A stretch of 64,000 nucleotides of DNA from Mesobacillus subterraneus (GCF_020524355.2 NZ_CP129019.1:3782001-3846000), one strand, 5' to 3'; shown: positions 53,409 through 61,881, numbered from the stretch's first letter. Notes: a model not told the origin generated them from the letters alone. Translations and numbers: made by a program.

Positions 53409-54641
53409 TTGACATTTTTGAAGAAAATGGATTCGTATACTGTTTATATATATACACGTTTTTGGTCGCAGTTCTTTTTTACGTTTATCTTTACGGTTAA
53501 CTTGCTGTATCATGTGAAAGTTGTCGGTCTTGATCCGTTGCAGCTGGTTCTGGTCGGCACTGTTCTGGAGGCAGTTGTTTTCCTGTTTGAGATTCCGACT
53601 GGGTTTGTGGCGGATTTGAAGAGTCGCAGGCTTTCTGTGATTATCGGGTATTTTTTGATTGGGGCTGGGTTCCTGATCGAAGGCTCGTTTCCGTATTTCG
53701 CAGCCGTGTTAGTGTCTCAAGTTCTTTGGGGAATTGGCTACACGTTTACAAGCGGTGCGCATCAAGCGTGGATTGCCGATGAAATTGGAGAAGATCGTGC
53801 TTCCGTGGCGTTTGTGAATGGTGCTAAGGCTGGCACACTTGGAGAAGTGATCGCAATTCCTTTAAGCATGTTGATTGGTTACTTTTTCATGATCAATCTG
53901 CCGATCATCATCGGCGGATTATCCATGCTGGGTTTAGCTGTTATTCTGCTCCTTTTTATGAAAGAAGAGAATTTCAAACCGGTTCAACATGAAAATACAT
54001 CAACCTGGAAGACGCTAAAAAATAATATCAACGAGATGGTCCATTATACAAAGGCCAGTTATATCATGCGGATTCTCTTCCTTATTAGTTTGTTTTTCGG
54101 GTTATATAGTGAAGGCTTTGATCGGCTATGGATTTCTCACTTTTTAGAAGAAACTCACCTCGCCTATATGACGGAAGGAAACTTGGTCATCTTGATCGGA
54201 AGCATTAATTTCGTCGTTATGCTCCTGTCCTTTATTGGCCTTCATTTTATCAGCCGGAGTTCCCTCCATCACCAGTTGAACACCATCTATGCTTCCTTGT
54301 TGATCGGATGTGTTCTGATTATCACGTCACTGACCGGTTTTGCTCTTTCGACCGGTATCATCGGTTTGCTGTGTTTTTACCTGATCATCCAGGGAACAAG
54401 GTCTGTCATGGCACCGCTTGAGGATACATGGCTGAATAAAATCATCCCTGATTCGTCGACACGTGCAACTTTCTTTTCGGTAAAAGGTCAGGTTGATGCG
54501 ATCGGCCAAATTGGCGGAGGACCGGCCATTGGATTCATTGCCGCAAATTTTTCGATTAAAATCGCCATGATTGTAAGTGCCATTCTGTTAACGCCTGTGA
54601 TCTATTTGTATCAGCTGGCTATCAAAAAATCTCGAGAGTGA
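53409..54641 (+). CDS. Major facilitator superfamily transporter (drug efflux type)
   Basis: 410 aa from TTG 53409 (GGGGAG six bases upstream; the ATG 53403 is too close to it). Twelve helices; EIPTGFVADLKSRRLSVIIG loop (motif A-like), GIGYTFTSGAHQAWIADEIG in helix 4-5, IGQIGGGPAIGFIA near the end. Similar to the tetracycline/efflux-type MFS proteins of Bacillus, but no substrate can be assigned. Converges on the AraC gene with a shared terminator. Confidence 0.9.
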   Translation: MTFLKKMDSYTVYIYTRFWSQFFFTFIFTVNLLYHVKVVGLDPLQLVLVGTVLEAVVFLFEIPTGFVADLKSRRLSVIIGYFLIGAGFLIEGSFPYFAAVLVSQVLWGIGYTFTSGAHQAWIADEIGEDRASVAFVNGAKAGTLGEVIAIPLSMLIGYFFMINLPIIIGGLSMLGLAVILLLFMKEENFKPVQHENTSTWKTLKNNINEMVHYTKASYIMRILFLISLFFGLYSEGFDRLWISHFLEETHLAYMTEGNLVILIGSINFVVMLLSFIGLHFISRSSLHHQLNTIYASLLIGCVLIITSLTGFALSTGIIGLLCFYLIIQGTRSVMAPLEDTWLNKIIPDSSTRATFFSVKGQVDAIGQIGGGPAIGFIAANFSIKIAMIVSAILLTPVIYLYQLAIKKSRE

Positions 54642-54663
54642 TAAATTTACTCTCGAGATTTTT
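54625..54663. terminator. Bidirectional terminator
   Basis: AAAAATCTCGAGAGT / ACTCTCGAGATTTTT, 15-bp perfect stem with a 9-nt loop, between convergent MFS and AraC genes; it overlaps both stops. Confidence 0.92.
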
Positions 54664-55561
54664 CTTTGATCGGAATATGTATTTCCATATAGACCTTTTT
54701 AAAATCCCAGTAATGGCAATGCTCGTCGTAAAATTCAAAGTCAAAGCCCTCTTCATCTACTTCATAGGAGGAGTGCGGAAACCAATCCTCGAGAATGTAT
54801 CTCCACGTCCCTTTGATTGCCGCAGCGAATTGATCAACCTCAACCAAAGGCGTCCGGAAAATCGCATAGACAGCCTCGGGAATTCGAGTAGAAGTTATTC
54901 CCGCTGGTAAGCCTTTTCCATCGTCATGGTCTACAGCAAATAAATAACTGCACCTGCCCTCATCCAGGCTGCGGCTCAAATTGATGCAATACTCCCCATG
55001 CTTTTTCGGCGACAGCTCTTTGTACAAGTACGTTTCAATCGACCCGTCTGTTAAACCCTCCTGGTCCCAAAAAGCGGGCACATTTCGGTCAGCAGGGAAA
55101 TTCTCGATCCTGAAGATTTTCCCGGCGACATTGAAGGCACTCCGGTTCACAATCTGTGGCTGCAAGACAATACCGCCCGTGTTCTTCTCGTGAAGGCTCC
55201 TCAGATTCAGTTTTTGAGGCAGTGATGTCGGACCATGCTCCTTGTAAAGGCTCGGAGGACTTCCAAAACATTTCTTAAACGCTCTCGTAAAGCCAGAATG
55301 TGTTTCAAAACCGTAATCCACGGCAATGTCGATAATCTTTTTCCCATTCACCAATTCATACAACGCAAACTGAAGCTTCCTTTTCAGCACATAATCCATC
55401 AATGTGTAACCTGTCTGTTTATGAAAAATCCGCGAAAAATGATAAGGTGAGTACCCAACCATCCTCGCCAGCTCTTCCGCACAAAGTTCCTCTTTAATAT
55501 GATCTTCTATATAATCGATGACTCGTTGAAGTAAAAGTAACTGTTGAATCGCGCTCACCAC
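54647..55561 (-). CDS. AraC-family regulator with GyrI-like effector domain
   Basis: 304 aa from GTG 55561. N-terminal double HTH: AEELARMVGYSPYHFSRIFH and IIDIAVDYGFETHSGFTRAF, then a C-terminal GyrI-like domain (IVNRSAFNVAGKIFRIENFP, VDQFAAAIKGTWRYILEDWF). Such regulators (Rob/BmrR-like architecture) sense drugs. Starts inside the stop codon region of a 41-aa zinc-knuckle-like ORF, so it is translationally coupled. Confidence 0.92.
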   Translation of the reverse strand: MVSAIQQLLLLQRVIDYIEDHIKEELCAEELARMVGYSPYHFSRIFHKQTGYTLMDYVLKRKLQFALYELVNGKKIIDIAVDYGFETHSGFTRAFKKCFGSPPSLYKEHGPTSLPQKLNLRSLHEKNTGGIVLQPQIVNRSAFNVAGKIFRIENFPADRNVPAFWDQEGLTDGSIETYLYKELSPKKHGEYCINLSRSLDEGRCSYLFAVDHDDGKGLPAGITSTRIPEAVYAIFRTPLVEVDQFAAAIKGTWRYILEDWFPHSSYEVDEEGFDFEFYDEHCHYWDFKKVYMEIHIPIKEKSRE

Positions 55562-55680
55562 TTTACGGTTGTTTTAAGCAGAGGTTCAAGACCGGCCATG
55601 GCAGCATGCTTATCCGTGGTACGGTCACTTTTGCATTTCGGGCATGGCGGCAAGTTCGTGATTATGTTGTAATGTTTCAT
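55555..55680 (-). CDS. 41-aa protein with a CPKC zinc knuckle
   Basis: ATG 55680, GAGGGAAAT upstream. MKHYNIITNLPPCPKCKSDR then TTDKHAAMAGLEPLLKTTVK. One CxxC motif. Its TGA overlaps the AraC start. Small zinc-ribbon-like proteins are frequent in Bacilli but this one is not a family I can name; coding status rests on site and coupling. Confidence 0.45.
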   Translation of the reverse strand: MKHYNIITNLPPCPKCKSDRTTDKHAAMAGLEPLLKTTVKW

Positions 55681-55808
55681 GGTATTTCCCTCTTTTGCTA
55701 TATGAAATAAGAAACTAGTTGTCTTCCATTTTATCGAAGGTTATGATAATCCTAATTTACCAAAATCTACTTTATTATAAAATGAAAAAATCTGTTGGAG
55801 GAATTTTT

Positions 55809-56264
55809 GTGGAAATTAAACAGGATGATTTAACAGGCTGCGAGGTTATTTCGTTAATTGGGGAGCATTTGAGCGGGATGACACTTCATTCTCCGCCGGA
55901 AAGCATTCATGCGCTGGGCCTGGAAGAATTGAAAAAACCGGAGATTTCCTTCTGGACTGTCTGGGATGGAGATCAGCTGATGGGCTGCGGGGCACTGAAG
56001 GAGCTTGATCGCCAGCACGGTGAACTTAAATCGATGAGGACGGCTTCTTCCCATCTTCGAAAAGGAGTCGCGCGAGCTGTACTACAATTCATCATTGATG
56101 AGGCAAGAAGGCGTGGCTATACAAAACTAAGCCTGGAAACAGGTTCAATGGAGGCATTCCTTCCAGCACGGAAGCTTTATGAAAAATTCGGCTTCCACTA
56201 CTGCCCGCCATTTGCCGATTACGCAGATGATCCAAATAGTTTATTTATGACGAAAGAATTGTAA
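55809..56264 (+). CDS. GNAT-family N-acetyltransferase
   Basis: 151 aa from GTG 55809 (GGAGG seven bases upstream). MEIKQDDLTGCEVISLIGEH..., HSPPESIHALGLEELKKPEI, then acetyl-CoA motif LRKGVARAVLQFIIDEARRR and LETGSMEAFLPARKLYEKFG. Resembles YsnE/PhnO-type acetyltransferases. The second tandem array begins just after it. Confidence 0.9.
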   Translation: MEIKQDDLTGCEVISLIGEHLSGMTLHSPPESIHALGLEELKKPEISFWTVWDGDQLMGCGALKELDRQHGELKSMRTASSHLRKGVARAVLQFIIDEARRRGYTKLSLETGSMEAFLPARKLYEKFGFHYCPPFADYADDPNSLFMTKEL

Positions 56265-56279
56265 GCAAGACAAAAGGGC

Positions 56280-56985
56280 GGTAAGGGCACCTTTTCCGCC
56301 TAACCGTACCCTTATAAGAGCTTCGGCCTCCACATAAGGATACAATTTCCGCCTAATCGTACCCTTATAAGAGCTTCTCCCTCCACATAAGGATACAATT
56401 TCCGCCTAATCGTATCCTTATAAGAGCTTCTGCCTCCACATAAGGATACAATTTCCGCCTAACCGTACCCTTATAAGAGCTTCTCCCTTCGCATAAGGAT
56501 ACAATTTCCGCCTAATCGTACCCTTATAAGAGCTTCTCCCTCCACATAAGGATACAATTTCCGCCTAATCGTACCCTTATAAGAGCTTCGGCCTCCACAT
56601 AAGGATACAATTTCCGCCTAATCGTACCCTTATAAGAGCTTCTCCCCCCACATAAGGATACAATTTCCGCCTAATCGTACCCTTATAAGAGCTTCTCCCT
56701 TCGCATAAGGATACAATTTCCGCCTAATCGTACCCTTATAAGAGCTTCGGCCTCCACATAAGGATACAATTTCCGCCTAATCGTACCCTTATAAGAGCTT
56801 CTCCCCCCACATAAGGATACAATTTCCGCCTAATCGTACCCTTATAAGAGCTTCTCCCTCCACATAAGGATACAATTTCCGCCTAATCGTATCCTTATAA
56901 GAGCTTCTCCCTTCGCATAAGGATACAATTTCCGCCTAATCGTACCCTTATAAGAGCTTCTCCCTTCACATAAGGATACAATTTC
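56280..56985. repeat. Tandem array of thirteen 53-bp palindromic units
   Basis: Unit TTATAAGAGCTTCTCCCTCC, ACATAAGGATACAATTTCCG, CCTAATCGTACCC; starts at 56312, 56365, 56418, 56471, 56524, 56577, 56630, 56683, 56736, 56789, 56842, 56895 and 56948. Internal inverted repeat ATAAGGATAC / GTA(C/T)CCTTAT frames an AATTTCCGCCTAATC loop. Variation is confined to a few positions (CTTCGG/CTTCTC, TCCACA/TTCGCA/CCCACA). It lies between convergent genes. Confidence 0.95.
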
Positions 56986-57036
56986 AAGAGGAAACAAGGG
57001 ACACGTTTCTTATGCTTCTAAATCAATCTTTAAAAA

Positions 57037-57065
57037 TGAAGCAAAAGGTACGCCCCCGCGCTTCC
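57037..57065. repeat. Family A variant half-repeat
   Basis: GAAGCAAAAGGTACGCCCCC followed by GCGCTTCC: right arm only, just past the 53-bp array. Confidence 0.55.
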
Positions 57066-57070
57066 AAGTT

Positions 57071-57394
57071 TCAACCGCAATCCGGCTCATTCCCTATTCT
57101 TCTGTCGCCCCAGGCACACATCAAGTTCAAGATTTCCTTTAAGGTCTCTCCTTCCTCACTTAGTGAGTATTCCACTTTCGGCGGAATTTCATCGTACACT
57201 TTCCGGTTGATGATTCCGTCTTTTTCTAGCTCCCTAAGCTGCTGGGAGAGCATTTTCTTTGTTATCGCAGGCATGACCCTCTGCAGTTCACTGAAACGTT
57301 TTTCGCCTTCTTTTAACAAGCATAAAATGACCACTTTCCATTTTCCGCCGATCACTTCAAGAGTCGCTTCAACTGGGACATTGTATTTTACCAT
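57071..57394 (-). CDS. HxlR-family transcription regulator
   Basis: 107 aa from ATG 57394 (GGAGGT upstream). HxlR winged helix: PVEATLEVIGGKWKVVILCL, GEKRFSELQRVMPAITKKML and SQQLRELEKDGIINRKVYDE with YSLSEEG. Members such as YodB, CatR and HypR control aldehyde/quinone detoxification. Divergent from a VOC gene followed by an MDR dehydrogenase, whose expression it probably controls; cysteines at residues near 25 and 75 could be redox sensors, which is inferred. Confidence 0.93.
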   Translation of the reverse strand: MVKYNVPVEATLEVIGGKWKVVILCLLKEGEKRFSELQRVMPAITKKMLSQQLRELEKDGIINRKVYDEIPPKVEYSLSEEGETLKEILNLMCAWGDRRIGNEPDCG

Positions 57395-57742
57395 CTTCAA
57401 ACCTCCAGCTACATAATATTCACACACGATATGGGTAAAAATAAATAGGGTTACTTATAAGGTACCAGGTTACATAAAAGTGCCGTCTTACATTCACAGT
57501 AAATACTCATTATACTTAAAAAGTCTTTTACTAAGACTGTTTTCATCATGATTATTGTTAAAATCCTCAAGCCGATTTTAACGTATTATAAGGCATTTTG
57601 CTTGTCGGTATCTAGTTTGCAAGCTCTTTACTCGTCTTAATCGTCTATTTAGACGAAGTTGCCTAGGTCATTCAAGACAATTTTGCAGCAAGTAGCAACA
57701 AAGTCTTACAAAAAAGCCATTATTAAATAAGGAGAAATTCAA
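57395..57742. promoter_or_regulatory. Divergent control region of the HxlR cluster
   Basis: 350 bp holding both promoters. A plausible HxlR operator lies among CTTACTAAGACTG and AGTCTTTTACTAAGACT-like segments near 57520-57545, plus TCGTCTTAATCGTCTATTTAGACGA at about 57635. GGAGAA serves the VOC gene. No ORF. Confidence 0.45.
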
Positions 57743-58240
57743 ATGAACAAAACTTATCCACGTTCTTTTTCACATATAGGATTATCGGTACCAAATATAA
57801 AAGAGGCTGTTAGCTTCTATACGGAGGTACTTGGGTGGTACGTTATCATGGAACCATCTGACGTAATCGAAGACGACAGCCCGATTGGCCAGATGTGTAC
57901 GGATGTATTCGGCGAAGGCTGGGGCCAATTCAAGATTGCTCATCTTGCTACATCTGATAAGGTCGGCATCGAGCTTTTTGAATTCCCGAGCAACGAAGCA
58001 CCGGAAAACAACTTTGAATTCTGGAAGACGGGAATTTTTCATTTTTGCGTCCAGGATCCGGATATTGAAGGGCTTGTTGAAAAGATTATTGCTCACGGCG
58101 GCAAACAGCGCATGCCAATCCGGGAATATTACCCGAATGAGAAACCTTATAAGATGGTCTACTGTGAAGACCCATTCGGCAACTTGATCGAAATTTATAC
58201 GCATAGCTACGAAATGACTTATTCACAAGGAGCTTATTAA
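57743..58240 (+). CDS. VOC-family glyoxalase-like protein
   Basis: 165 aa. SFSHIGLSVPNIKEAVSFYT, EVLGWYVIMEP, then GIFHFCVQDPDIEGLVEKII and VYCEDPFGNLIEIYTHSYEM. Typical of lactoylglutathione-lyase-like VOC proteins; the metal ligands His, Glu and His are visible. AAGGAG precedes ATG 57743. Overlaps the functional context of the MDR dehydrogenase that follows 15 bp later. Confidence 0.92.
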   Translation: MNKTYPRSFSHIGLSVPNIKEAVSFYTEVLGWYVIMEPSDVIEDDSPIGQMCTDVFGEGWGQFKIAHLATSDKVGIELFEFPSNEAPENNFEFWKTGIFHFCVQDPDIEGLVEKIIAHGGKQRMPIREYYPNEKPYKMVYCEDPFGNLIEIYTHSYEMTYSQGAY

Positions 58241-58255
58241 AAAGGAGAGTTGGTC

Positions 58256-59241
58256 ATGAAAGCATTACTGTTAGAGGACAAGGGAAAAGTTTTTGAAATG
58301 AAAGTAGGCACTACAGAAAAACCCGCTCCCGGAAAAGGAGAAATCCTCGTCAAAATAAAAGCAACTGCCTTGAATCCTGTCGACTATAAAACAGGAAACG
58401 GCGGGAATCCGAATTGGACATACCCTCATATTCTTGGCCTTGATTCTGCTGGCATCGTGGAAGAAGTCGGGTCAGGTGTTACGAATATCAAGGTCGGGGA
58501 CAAGGTCGTCTATCATGGAGACTTAACGAAAAAAAGGCGGCTACGCTGAATATGGTGTGACAACAGCCCATACCGTTTCCCTTATTCCGGAAGGCATTTC
58601 ATTTGAAGATGCGGCTGCTTTGCCTACTGCAGGCTATACAGCGTATCAGGCACTTTTCCACAAGATGCATGCTGCTAAGGGACAAACCATTTTAGTTCAT
58701 GCCGGTGCTGGCGGAGTCGGAGGCTTTGCGATCCAGTTAGCGAAAAATGCCGGACTGACGGTTTTAACAACTGCATCATCTGCCAATCACGAATATGTCA
58801 AAAGCCTCGGAGCCGACTATGCCATCGATTACCGTGAAGAAGACTTCGTCGAAAAAGCGCTGGAAATCACAAAAGGTCTCGGTGTTGATTTAGTCCTTGA
58901 TACAGTCGGCCGGGACAATGCAGACAAGTCATTGAAAGCTCTAGCTTTCAATGGGCAAATCGCTTTCATTGCCGGCCCGCCAAACGTAAACGATGCAATT
59001 ACATTTGCGCATCCACTATCCTTCCACCAGGTCGCTCTGGGAAGTGTGCACGAATCGAATCACCTGAGAGAGCAAAAAAAAGCTCGCAGAAATGGGCGAT
59101 CATATGCTTTCGATGCTGGCGGAAGGAAAAATCAACCCTTTGGTCGAGAAGGTGATTTCTTTAGAAGAAGTGCCTGAAGCCCTGGCTGAACTTTCAACCC
59201 GGAGAGTGAAAGGGAAAATCGTCGCCAAGCTCACTCAATAG
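58256..59241 (+). pseudogene. Zinc-binding dehydrogenase (MDR family) with two A-run frameshifts
   Basis: From ATG 58256 (AAGGAG) the joined product is MKALLLEDKGKVFEMKVGTT..., TYPHILGLDSAGIVEEVGSG, VVYHGDLTKKGGYAEYGVTT, AGAGGVGGFAIQLAKNAGLT, then EMGDHMLSMLAEGKINPLVE and VKGKIVAKLTQ. The breaks sit in a run of seven A (58529-58535, six expected) and a run of eight A (59074-59081, seven expected). Both are one extra A, so sequencing error is the simplest explanation. Paralogue of 27833-28813. Confidence 0.88.
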
Positions 59242-59338
59242 CTAAGGAGATACATCACGATTGTTGCGTCTCCTGCTGGTACTACCATTACGGCACAAGA
59301 AAAAACAACATCTTAACAGCAGTAATAGAAGAAAAAAA

Positions 59339-59367
59339 CGAAGGGACATTTTTTAATGTCCCTTCGT
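59339..59367. terminator. Bidirectional terminator
   Basis: ACGAAGGGACATT / AATGTCCCTTCGT 13-bp stem with a 4-nt loop, between convergent MDR and EthD genes. Confidence 0.9.
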
Positions 59368-59376
59368 TGTGTATAT

Positions 59377-59679
59377 CTAATCGACAATCGCCACTACTGG
59401 CGGCTTGTTAAGGTAGGTAACAAGGTTTTTAACATCTCCCTGCACTTCCTGGAATTCCGGAGTGGCCAGCGCCTGTGCCAGGACTTCTGGATTTTCAAAT
59501 TGCAGTTCAGCAATCAAGTATAATTTTTCATCTGTATACATGGACTGCAGCACATGGTGAACCTCAGCACCTTTTAAATTCGGAACCTTTTGTACGAGCG
59601 GAATATGCACCTCATTATAGTACTGTTCAAATCCCGCTTGATCCTTCGGCTGATCGTAAATAACAATAACCTTCGCCAT
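59377..59679 (-). CDS. EthD-family protein
   Basis: 100 aa, dimeric ferredoxin-like fold: VIVIYDQPKDQAGFEQYYNE, VHIPLVQKVPNLKGAEVHHV and PVVAIVD. EthD-like proteins are small accessory enzymes in ether or aromatic degradation. Convergent with the HxlR-controlled pair. GGGGGAAG precedes ATG 59679. Confidence 0.9.
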   Translation of the reverse strand: MAKVIVIYDQPKDQAGFEQYYNEVHIPLVQKVPNLKGAEVHHVLQSMYTDEKLYLIAELQFENPEVLAQALATPEFQEVQGDVKNLVTYLNKPPVVAIVD

Positions 59680-59792
59680 CTTCTTCCCCCTTAGAAAAAA
59701 TAATCACATATTCATTATAAGTAAATTTTCGTTCTCAATAAAGAATTACTGTTCGACAAAAAACTGGACACCTAGCTATCACCCATAACATA

Positions 59793-59868
59793 TGACACCG
59801 TGTCACATTCGTTATTGACAAGTGACACCGTGTCATATACTATATAATCATAATATGACACAGTGTCA
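59793..59868 (+). promoter_or_regulatory. TetR promoter with three palindromic operators
   Basis: Three 13-bp palindromes TGACACCGTGTCA (59793-59805), TGACACCGTGTCA (59823-59835) and TGACACAGTGTCA (59856-59868), spaced 30 and 33 bp (about three helical turns). The second and third lie in and just past the promoter TTGACA (59815) - 17 bp - TACTAT (59838). This is a textbook autoregulatory control region for the tetR gene that follows. Confidence 0.85.
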
Positions 59869-59891
59869 CATACCCGAACTGAGGTGATCAT

Positions 59892-60515
59892 TTGCCAAAG
59901 CAAACATTCTTTAATTTGTCAGATCATAAAAGGGAAAAGCTGATTGAATCAGCAGAAATCGAATTCGCTAGTGCTCCATTTTTTGAAGCTTCCATAGCGA
60001 ATATTATCAAAACAGCTGGTATATCAAGGGGAAGCTTTTATCAATATTTTGAGGACAAAGAGGATTTATATTTCTATTTATTAGAAGATAAATTAAAAAA
60101 GGCAAAATTCTATCTCAGCGGTTTACTTGAAAAACACCAGGGAGATCTGATTGAAGCCCTGATTGAACTTCAAAGTTACTTTTTGCATGCCCTATCCGAT
60201 GAGGAGGAGAAGCTATTTTTAAAGAATGCCCTGCTCTACACAACACATCGAGTAGAAAGTTCCTTTACAAGTGTTTGGGATACTCAGCTAGATAACCAGG
60301 AATCCAAGAAGGTCGGGGAATTAATTAATAGAGACTGCCTGAATTCAACTGCAGAAAAAGAGTTGGTACATATCTTCAAAATAGTTTCTGCCCTTTCCTT
60401 TAACAACCTGATTGAAAAAACAGTAAAAGGCTTATCTGATGATGAAGCTATGGAGTCCTTTAAACTTAGTATGAGTTTTCTAAAACAAGGCATATACAAG
60501 CAAAACTTAAAATAA
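59892..60515 (+). CDS. TetR-family transcription regulator
   Basis: 207 aa from TTG 59892 (GAGGTGATCA upstream). N-terminal HTH: LIESAEIEFASAPFFEASIA, NIIKTAGISRGSFYQYFEDK and EDLYFYLLEDKL. C-terminal ligand/dimer domain is helical and of normal length. Directly behind three operator palindromes, so autoregulated. The next gene, a Spx paralogue, starts 26 bp later and is likely in the same operon. Confidence 0.94.
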   Translation: MPKQTFFNLSDHKREKLIESAEIEFASAPFFEASIANIIKTAGISRGSFYQYFEDKEDLYFYLLEDKLKKAKFYLSGLLEKHQGDLIEALIELQSYFLHALSDEEEKLFLKNALLYTTHRVESSFTSVWDTQLDNQESKKVGELINRDCLNSTAEKELVHIFKIVSALSFNNLIEKTVKGLSDDEAMESFKLSMSFLKQGIYKQNLK

Positions 60516-60541
60516 CTGATAAGTACAGAGGTGCAGGTTAA

Positions 60542-60952
60542 ATGACTGTAACGATATATGGATTAGGATGCAGATCAACAAAGAAGGCAAGGCAATGGAT
60601 GATAACCAACCAAATTCCGTACGTTGAAAGAAATTTGCTGGACGATCCTTTAACAGTTCATGAGCTTCAGGAACTGTTACGATTGACAACCGACGGGACC
60701 GATGACATCATTTCTAAAAGGTCTCTTCCTTACAAAACCATGAATATCGATCTTGATAAACTTTCTTTACTGGAATTACTGGAAATCGTCCATGAACACC
60801 CCCGGTTGCTTAAAAGCCCTCTGATTGTAGAAAATAAGAAGCTTCAAGTTGGTTATAACGAGGAGGAAATCCGGCAATTCCTTCCCAGAAAAGTTCGCAA
60901 GTTTCAACGGCTTCAATGGAAAGCAGATCACTTACAGCTTTTAGATTTTTAA
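60542..60952 (+). CDS. Spx/ArsC-family protein with CxxT instead of CxxC
   Basis: 136 aa. Aligns with Spx along its length: IYGLGCRSTKKARQWMITNQ, IPYVERNLLDDPLTVHELQE, LRLTTDGTDDIISKRSLPYK and LQVGYNEEEIRQFLPRKVRK. G52, needed for the RNA-polymerase alpha-subunit contact in Spx, is kept. The redox switch C10xxC13 has become C10-R-S-T13, and the Spx RPI motif is KSP here. Spx proteins remodel RNA polymerase under thiol stress; this paralogue would lack the disulfide switch. Co-transcribed with tetR. Confidence 0.9.
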   Translation: MTVTIYGLGCRSTKKARQWMITNQIPYVERNLLDDPLTVHELQELLRLTTDGTDDIISKRSLPYKTMNIDLDKLSLLELLEIVHEHPRLLKSPLIVENKKLQVGYNEEEIRQFLPRKVRKFQRLQWKADHLQLLDF

Positions 60953-61063
60953 AAGAGAGTTATTTATATCAAAAGTGGCAGATGCCCCCTGTTAAAGTCC
61001 ACCCAATATTGATGGGCTGTAATAGGAGGGATAATCACCTATAACCACAAGGAGAAGCTCACA

Positions 61064-61828
61064 ATGGAAGAATTGACTCAACAGTATAGAATCCATCCAA
61101 AACAAATGAGGACCGAACTCAAAAGGTTTTCTTTGATTTATAAATTCGCACTGGATGAAATGAATACAAAAATCAATATTTTAAAAGAAGAATTCATTCA
61201 TATCCACGACTACAATCCAATAGAACATTGCAATTCTAGGATAAAGTCTCCAGAGAGTATCATCAATAAACTGAGCAGGAAAAACCTTGGCTTTTCGATA
61301 GATTCAATCAGGGAAAATATAAAAGACATTGCCGGGATCCGAATCATTTGTCCTTTTATCACCGATGTTTATAAAATAAGCCAGATGATTGAAAATCAAC
61401 AGGATATAGAGTTGGTTGAACGAAAGGATTATATCAAACAGCCAAAACCCAATGGTTATCAGAGCCTCCATCTTATTATTAAAATCCCGGTTTTCATGTC
61501 TGACCGAGTAGAAATGGTTTTTGTGGAACTGCAGATACGAACAATCGCCATGGATTTTTGGGCCAGCCTGGAACATAAAATATATTATAAGTATGATAAA
61601 GAAATACCAGAAAGAATCAAAAAAGACCTAAAAGACGCAGCCATTTCAGCAGCTGAGCTGGATAAAAAAATGGAGAGCATCAATAATGAAGTCGCGCATC
61701 TGAAAGTGAAAGAAAATCCGGATTCAGAACTTCTTATATCCACTGAAACGCTAAATATACAAAAAACTAATTTCCAATCCATCCTTAACGGCTTTTTCGT
61801 GGATGTTCCTAAAGAGGTAAAAAAGTAG
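61064..61828 (+). CDS. ywaC: Small alarmone synthetase YwaC (RelP/SAS2)
   Basis: 254 aa, longer than the B. subtilis protein by about 40 residues, mainly at the C-terminus. Synthetase motifs: KDIAGIRIICPF, KDYIKQPKPNGYQSLHL and FVELQIRTIAMDFWASLEHK. IYKFALDEMNTKINIL and IHDYNPIEHCNSRIKSPESI fit YwaC more than YjbM. Transfers pyrophosphate from ATP to GDP/GTP to make (p)ppGpp under cell-wall stress. AAGGAGAA precedes ATG 61064; terminator follows. Confidence 0.95.
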   Translation: MEELTQQYRIHPKQMRTELKRFSLIYKFALDEMNTKINILKEEFIHIHDYNPIEHCNSRIKSPESIINKLSRKNLGFSIDSIRENIKDIAGIRIICPFITDVYKISQMIENQQDIELVERKDYIKQPKPNGYQSLHLIIKIPVFMSDRVEMVFVELQIRTIAMDFWASLEHKIYYKYDKEIPERIKKDLKDAAISAAELDKKMESINNEVAHLKVKENPDSELLISTETLNIQKTNFQSILNGFFVDVPKEVKK

Positions 61829-61842
61829 CGATATTCAATATA

Positions 61843-61881
61843 AAAGGGTGTCCAAAAGTAAAAACCTTTGGGCACCCTCTT
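61843..61881. terminator. Bidirectional terminator
   Basis: AAAGGGTGTCCAAA / TTTGGGCACCCTCTTT imperfect stem with T-run, 14 bp past the ywaC stop. Confidence 0.85.
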
